Positions 5,793-8,792 of a DNA stretch of 8,792 nt are shown piece by piece. The stretch lies in assembly GCA_001795115.1 (NCBI GenBank), contig MGNI01000174.1, forward strand, positions 4,855 to 13,646. Reading direction: 5' to 3'. The first letter of the stretch is position 1; the number at the start of each line of letters is the position of its first letter. Below the pieces are notes generated by a model, which saw only the letters and a program-made list of their open reading frames with translations, made no database searches and was not told the DNA's origin. The stretch comes from Chloroflexi bacterium RBG_16_48_8. Its GTDB lineage: Bacteria; Chloroflexota; Anaerolineae; Anaerolineales; E44-bin32. The translations under genes were made by a program, and so were the position numbers.

Positions 5793-7576
5793 GAACCATA
5801 TTTGGACGCCTATTGAAACTCAACCTGATCTATTGGCAGTGGATGTCCTTATCGGTCTTGCTGGGCGCTGCTACCATTGGGAGCAGCCTTGGGCTAATGT
5901 CCACCTCGGCCTACATCATCGCCATGGCGGCGTTACAGCCCTCCATCGCCGACCTTCAATTGGCCATTGTGGGCGTCCGCTTTTTTGGCATTTCCAGAGG
6001 TGTCTTCCGCTATTTGGAACGCCTCCTCTCCCACCAAACCACTTTCCGGTTGTTGGCCAGGATCCGGATCCGGTTCTACGAAGGACTAGAGCCTCTTGCA
6101 CCGGCACATCTCCTCGATTTCCAGAGCGGTGACATCCTCGCCCGGATCATCTCCGATATCGAAACCTTACAGCAATTCTTCCTGCGGGTTCTGGCCCCTC
6201 CCCTTATTGCCGCAATCATCTCTATTTTGGCTGGACTCTTCATTGCGCGTTACCACTTGCCCTTAGCCTGGTTGTTGATTTCGGGACTCTTCCTGGCTGG
6301 TGTCCTAATACCCGGGCTGATTCGATCCTTAAGCCGTGGAATGGGCCAGCGCTTGATCCAGACCAGAGCCAAGTTACAGGCAACGCTGACCGAAACGCTT
6401 CAGGGTGCAGCCGACCTTCTCGCCCTAAATGCAGATCACGCTCAATTGAAACGGGTAAATGAAATCAACAGAACCTTTCTGCTTTTACAGCGACAAACAG
6501 GCAGGTTTCAAGCCTTGGGCGATGCTCTCTCCGGATGGGTCATCCATCTGACGATCGCAGCTGTGCTGATAATTGCTTTACCGATTGTCTCCAACGGGGG
6601 TCTAAGCGGTGTCGATCTAACAGTCATCACTTTGGCTATCATCGCCAGTTTTGAAGCTGTACTACCTCTTTCAGAGGCTTTCCAAAATCTCGAGACGACC
6701 CTGGCGGCAGGCAGGCGGCTTTTCGAGGTGATCGACGCAGAACCGACCGTCAAAGATCCTTTAAAACCTCTCCCTCGACCAGAGACTTTCGAACTTCAGT
6801 CCGAGGCTCTTTCCTTCCAATATGAGGAGACTGGACCTCTGGCGATAGCGGACCTCAGCTTCCATTTGCCAGAGGGAGGCTGCTTGGCCATTGTTGGACC
6901 GAGCGGGGCTGGCAAGTCATCCCTGGTTAATCTGCTTTTACGCTTCTGGGATCCAAGTGGAGGTCGAATACTGCTGGGGGGACAAGATCTGCGAGATTAC
7001 AGCGCATCCGATCTCCGCTCCTGGATGGCAGTCCTCTCCCAAAACACACAAATCTTCAATGGCACCATTAAAGAAAATCTGCTGCTTGCCCGCCCAGAAG
7101 CTAGCGAAGAGCAGCTTATAGAGGCAGCGCGAAGGGCACAGGTGCATGACTTCATCATGAATCTGCCAGAAACGTATGAGACCTGGGTTGGAGAGGGAGG
7201 CGTTTTGCTAAGTGGGGGTGAAAGACAACGCCTCGCCCTAGCTCGGGTCCTGCTCAAGGACACACCCATCCTGATCCTGGATGAGCCCAGCGCCAACCTA
7301 GACCCCCTTACCGAACAGGCCTTCTTCGATTCTCTCTGTGAGATCATCGAGCAGCGGACGACGCTCCTGATCAGCCATCGCCTCGTAGCCATGGATTTGG
7401 CTGACCAGATACTTGTCCTTCATCATGGCAGGTTGATCGAACAAGGGGATCACATCTCCTTGCTCAAAGCAGGTGGTTTCTACCGGCGTATGTGGGATCT
7501 ACAGATGCAAGCCGAGGTTGTTGAGAGGATCCCCAACCTCAATTTCAACCGTAACAGCTGTTTTAAACTCTCCTAA
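5789..7576 (+). CDS. cydC: ABC transporter CydC, cytochrome bd assembly (heterodimer with CydD)
   Basis: The 595-residue product has the same layout as CydD: membrane domain (about 15-310) and ATPase domain (about 340-565). Motifs are Walker A GPSGAGKSS (370-378), Q-loop (SQNTQIFNGTI), signature LSGGE (474-478, Glu replacing the usual Gln), Walker B LILDEP with D498/E499, and H-loop His530. Early motifs such as SLGLMSTSAYIIA and RYLERLLSH are typical of CydC rather than CydD. ATG overlaps the cydD stop (ATGA, 5789-5792), which indicates translational coupling and equal output of the two halves. The family core appears to end near EVVERI. The last 14 or so residues (PNLNFNRNSCFKLS) look non-conserved and lie against an IS30 relic, so the natural C-terminus may have been altered by insertion. 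Confidence 0.94.
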   Translation: MRTIFGRLLKLNLIYWQWMSLSVLLGAATIGSSLGLMSTSAYIIAMAALQPSIADLQLAIVGVRFFGISRGVFRYLERLLSHQTTFRLLARIRIRFYEGLEPLAPAHLLDFQSGDILARIISDIETLQQFFLRVLAPPLIAAIISILAGLFIARYHLPLAWLLISGLFLAGVLIPGLIRSLSRGMGQRLIQTRAKLQATLTETLQGAADLLALNADHAQLKRVNEINRTFLLLQRQTGRFQALGDALSGWVIHLTIAAVLIIALPIVSNGGLSGVDLTVITLAIIASFEAVLPLSEAFQNLETTLAAGRRLFEVIDAEPTVKDPLKPLPRPETFELQSEALSFQYEETGPLAIADLSFHLPEGGCLAIVGPSGAGKSSLVNLLLRFWDPSGGRILLGGQDLRDYSASDLRSWMAVLSQNTQIFNGTIKENLLLARPEASEEQLIEAARRAQVHDFIMNLPETYETWVGEGGVLLSGGERQRLALARVLLKDTPILILDEPSANLDPLTEQAFFDSLCEIIEQRTTLLISHRLVAMDLADQILVLHHGRLIEQGDHISLLKAGGFYRRMWDLQMQAEVVERIPNLNFNRNSCFKLS

Positions 7577-7592
7577 AGGCTCAAAGCAGTGT

Positions 7593-7664
7593 CGATGAAC
7601 CCATTTTCAGAAGGGCCTAAATCTGATATCGTTGTTCATGGGTAAGCTGTGTGTAATGACTCAT
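7593..7664 (-). pseudogene. IS30-family transposase, N-terminal fragment with early stop
   Basis: Translation from ATG at 7664 gives MSHYTQLTHEQRYQI, then TAG (7619-7617), then ALLKMGSS, after which the frame leaves the family and soon stops. Intact IS30 transposases start almost identically, reading through as ...RYQIYALLKMG and then into a helix-turn-helix. The TAG therefore most likely replaces a Tyr codon (TAT/TAC). Of roughly 320-350 expected residues only about 24 remain. The DNA-binding helices and DDE catalytic domain are lost, so the fragment cannot transpose the element. Confidence 0.74.
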
Positions 7665-7738
7665 ATGTGCTCCTTTGATTTGGTCATCTAAGAGGCACTG
7701 ATCTTACCGCAGCTTACCTATTATTTCGACCATCAAAG
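7641..7738 (-). promoter_or_regulatory. Inverted repeats that could hide the transposase start in read-through RNA
   Basis: In the minus-strand transcript GGTAAGCTGCG (7718-7708) can pair with CACAGCTTACC (7651-7641, codons 5-8 region), enclosing the ribosome-binding site and ATG. Separately, CTTTGATGGTC (7738-7728) can pair with GACCAAATCAAAG (7685-7673, two-base bulge), which overlaps the ribosome-binding site. Sequestration of the start in transcripts entering from outside is known in other insertion sequences such as IS10. Its presence here is inferred from pairing only. Confidence 0.4.
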
Positions 7739-7848
7739 TTGCACTTAGTAGTTGAATCCAAGCTATGTACTATCTCTAATTCTTTGTGAAAAGAACATGC
7801 AAATTAAAGTTCTATCCCATCAAATGTTCATTCAAAAGGAGCTTCTTT

Positions 7849-8792
7849 TCAAAACAATTCTGCCTGCCTATCCCAAGCTATGGGACAAAGGAGAAGCGGA
7901 ACTCCCCATTTGAACAAGCGTACCCCTTCAAGCACATAGCTCATTGCATCTGCCGGAGTAGCTGTTGGAGGGAGGATCCGCTTATCTGGAAGGATCATGC
8001 GAACGGGTGCGCGTTCATGAAGTCCAGCCATCTCACGTGCCTTTGCCAAAGCCCGATCCAGCCCTCCCAGCTCATCCACCAGACCGTTTTCCAACGACTG
8101 CAACCCCGTCCACACTCGGCCTTTGCCAATGGCATCCACCTCCTCTCGAGATTTCTGGCGGCTATCGCTTACAAGTTCTAAAAAGAGATCGTAAGTCCGG
8201 TCGATGTTTTCCCTTATAATCGTCCGCTCCTCCTGGCTGAAGGGTTCTTCCGCATCGTCAAGGAGAATGTTTTTCCCGCGGGAGATGGTCTCGCGGCCAA
8301 AGAAGAGCTTATCCAGCATTTCTCCCAGGACGATCTTCCCCATCAGCACTCCAATGGAACCCGTGATCGTCCCGGGTTGGGCCATAATGTGACGACAAGG
8401 CGAGGAGACCCAATACCCACCCGAGCCCGCCACAGGGCCCATGGATACGATAAGTGGTTTTTCATGATTGATTTTTTCAAGCGCAGCACGCATGGCTTCT
8501 GAGGCCGTGGCGGAGCCCCCTCCCGAATTGACATAAAGGACGACCGCAGCCGCTCGCTTGTCCTTTAAGGCTTTTCTCGCTGCCTGGACGACACTCAGGT
8601 CACCGGAGCGCGGCTCCAAAAGGATCGGAATAGGGAGAGGCGGTTTGATTGGCGGACGGGAACTCTCCCCATCGATGATGGTCCCTTCAATGGTCAGCAA
8701 AGCGACATAACGCCCGGGGCGAGCGAGAGGCCGACGGAACAATCGAGAATTGGCTGCCTCCCAGGTCGCCAGCCTGGCAGGTTTATCATCCC
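7849..8792 (-). CDS. sppA: Signal peptide peptidase SppA, S49 family (N-terminal part beyond the window)
   Basis: The frame is open from the right edge to TGA at 7851-7849, giving 313 visible residues. The TTG at 8742 is not taken as a start because coding sequence continues upstream in frame (PARLATWEAANSRLF). S49 hallmarks are clear: VALLTIEGTI at the start of the fold, LYVNSGGGSATASEAM, the nucleophile motif AGSGGYW (Ser at codon 8424-8422), GTITGSIGVLMGK, and the C-terminal GRVWTG...NGLVDELGGLD. SppA is a membrane-bound serine protease with a Ser/Lys dyad that degrades leftover signal peptides. In the long tandem-domain type the Lys lies in the N-terminal half, which is outside the window. 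In the short type it lies after the Ser, and RGKN is a possible candidate. The sequence ahead of the S49 core fits either form. The gene converges on cydC with the IS30 relic between them. Confidence 0.9.
   Translation of the reverse strand, partial: DDKPARLATWEAANSRLFRRPLARPGRYVALLTIEGTIIDGESSRPPIKPPLPIPILLEPRSGDLSVVQAARKALKDKRAAAVVLYVNSGGGSATASEAMRAALEKINHEKPLIVSMGPVAGSGGYWVSSPCRHIMAQPGTITGSIGVLMGKIVLGEMLDKLFFGRETISRGKNILLDDAEEPFSQEERTIIRENIDRTYDLFLELVSDSRQKSREEVDAIGKGRVWTGLQSLENGLVDELGGLDRALAKAREMAGLHERAPVRMILPDKRILPPTATPADAMSYVLEGVRLFKWGVPLLLCPIAWDRQAELF

Larger units (their letters stand above)
7593..7760 (-). mobile_element. Truncated IS30-family insertion sequence (one end plus transposase start)
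   Basis: On the minus strand, a terminal-repeat-like sequence (7759-7730, beginning GGATTCAAC and containing GTGCAACTTTG) is followed by a leader, an AAAGGAG ribosome-binding site (7676-7670) and an ATG at 7664 opening an IS30-type transposase. The end resembles the IS30 terminal repeat in its GATTCAA...GCAAC spacing, recalled from family knowledge and not searched. The rest of the transposase and the other end are missing. Similarity stops around 7593, only some 17 bases from the cydC stop. The relic lies between the convergent cydC and sppA genes. Confidence 0.66.

Noticed and set aside
7831..7858. Intrinsic terminator for sppA (AAAAGGAGCTTCTTTT)
   Set aside because: The palindrome leaves almost no loop, overlaps the sppA stop codon and has no T-run beyond it in the minus direction.
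7786..8219. Plus-strand ORFs of 131 and 84 codons near the right end
   Set aside because: They are antisense to the SppA frame, whose catalytic and C-terminal motifs are unambiguous.
1..8792. CRISPR array, rRNA, or phage gene
   Set aside because: No regularly spaced direct repeats, no rRNA-like conserved stretches and no phage structural or integrase motifs were seen.

Overview
The window most likely comes from a member of the Chloroflexota, probably Anaerolineae. The case rests on an exported enzyme with a Pro/Thr-rich linker followed by S-layer homology (SLH) repeats carrying paired cysteines (GC...YC), a style typical of that group, plus a moderate G+C content and a cydB-cydD-cydC cluster. 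This is an inference from sequence style, not a marker-gene result.

Layout. (1) 1-1501, minus strand: a secreted calcineurin-like metallophosphoesterase with a C-terminal SLH anchor. It runs off the left edge, and its 5' leader has two mutually exclusive hairpins. (2) 1502-2749: no intact gene recognised. It holds a decayed piece of a beta-propeller-like reading frame (2008-2337), a pair of small hairpins, and a 59-bp element with perfect 15-bp inverted arms. (3) 2750-7576, plus strand: the cytochrome bd locus. Its first gene, cydA, is reduced to a 27-codon in-frame scar that keeps the ribosome-binding site, the CydA-like N-terminus and a stop just ahead of cydB. cydB, cydD and cydC follow intact. 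A strong 16-bp hairpin separates cydB from cydD, and cydD and cydC overlap by ATGA. (4) About 7593-7760, minus strand: a relic of an IS30-family insertion sequence beside the 3' end of cydC, with one terminal repeat, the transposase start and an early nonsense codon still visible. (5) 7849-8792, minus strand: the C-terminal part of an S49 signal peptide peptidase (SppA), running off the right edge.

How the genes work together. CydB is one half of the cytochrome bd quinol oxidase, and CydD/CydC form the heterodimeric ABC transporter needed for its assembly. The haem-carrying subunit CydA is essentially deleted here, so this locus alone cannot make a working oxidase. Either another cydA exists elsewhere in the genome, the pathway is decaying, or the assembly has lost about 1.3 kb. 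The gene debris upstream and the IS relic downstream show that the cyd locus sits in a rearranged neighbourhood.
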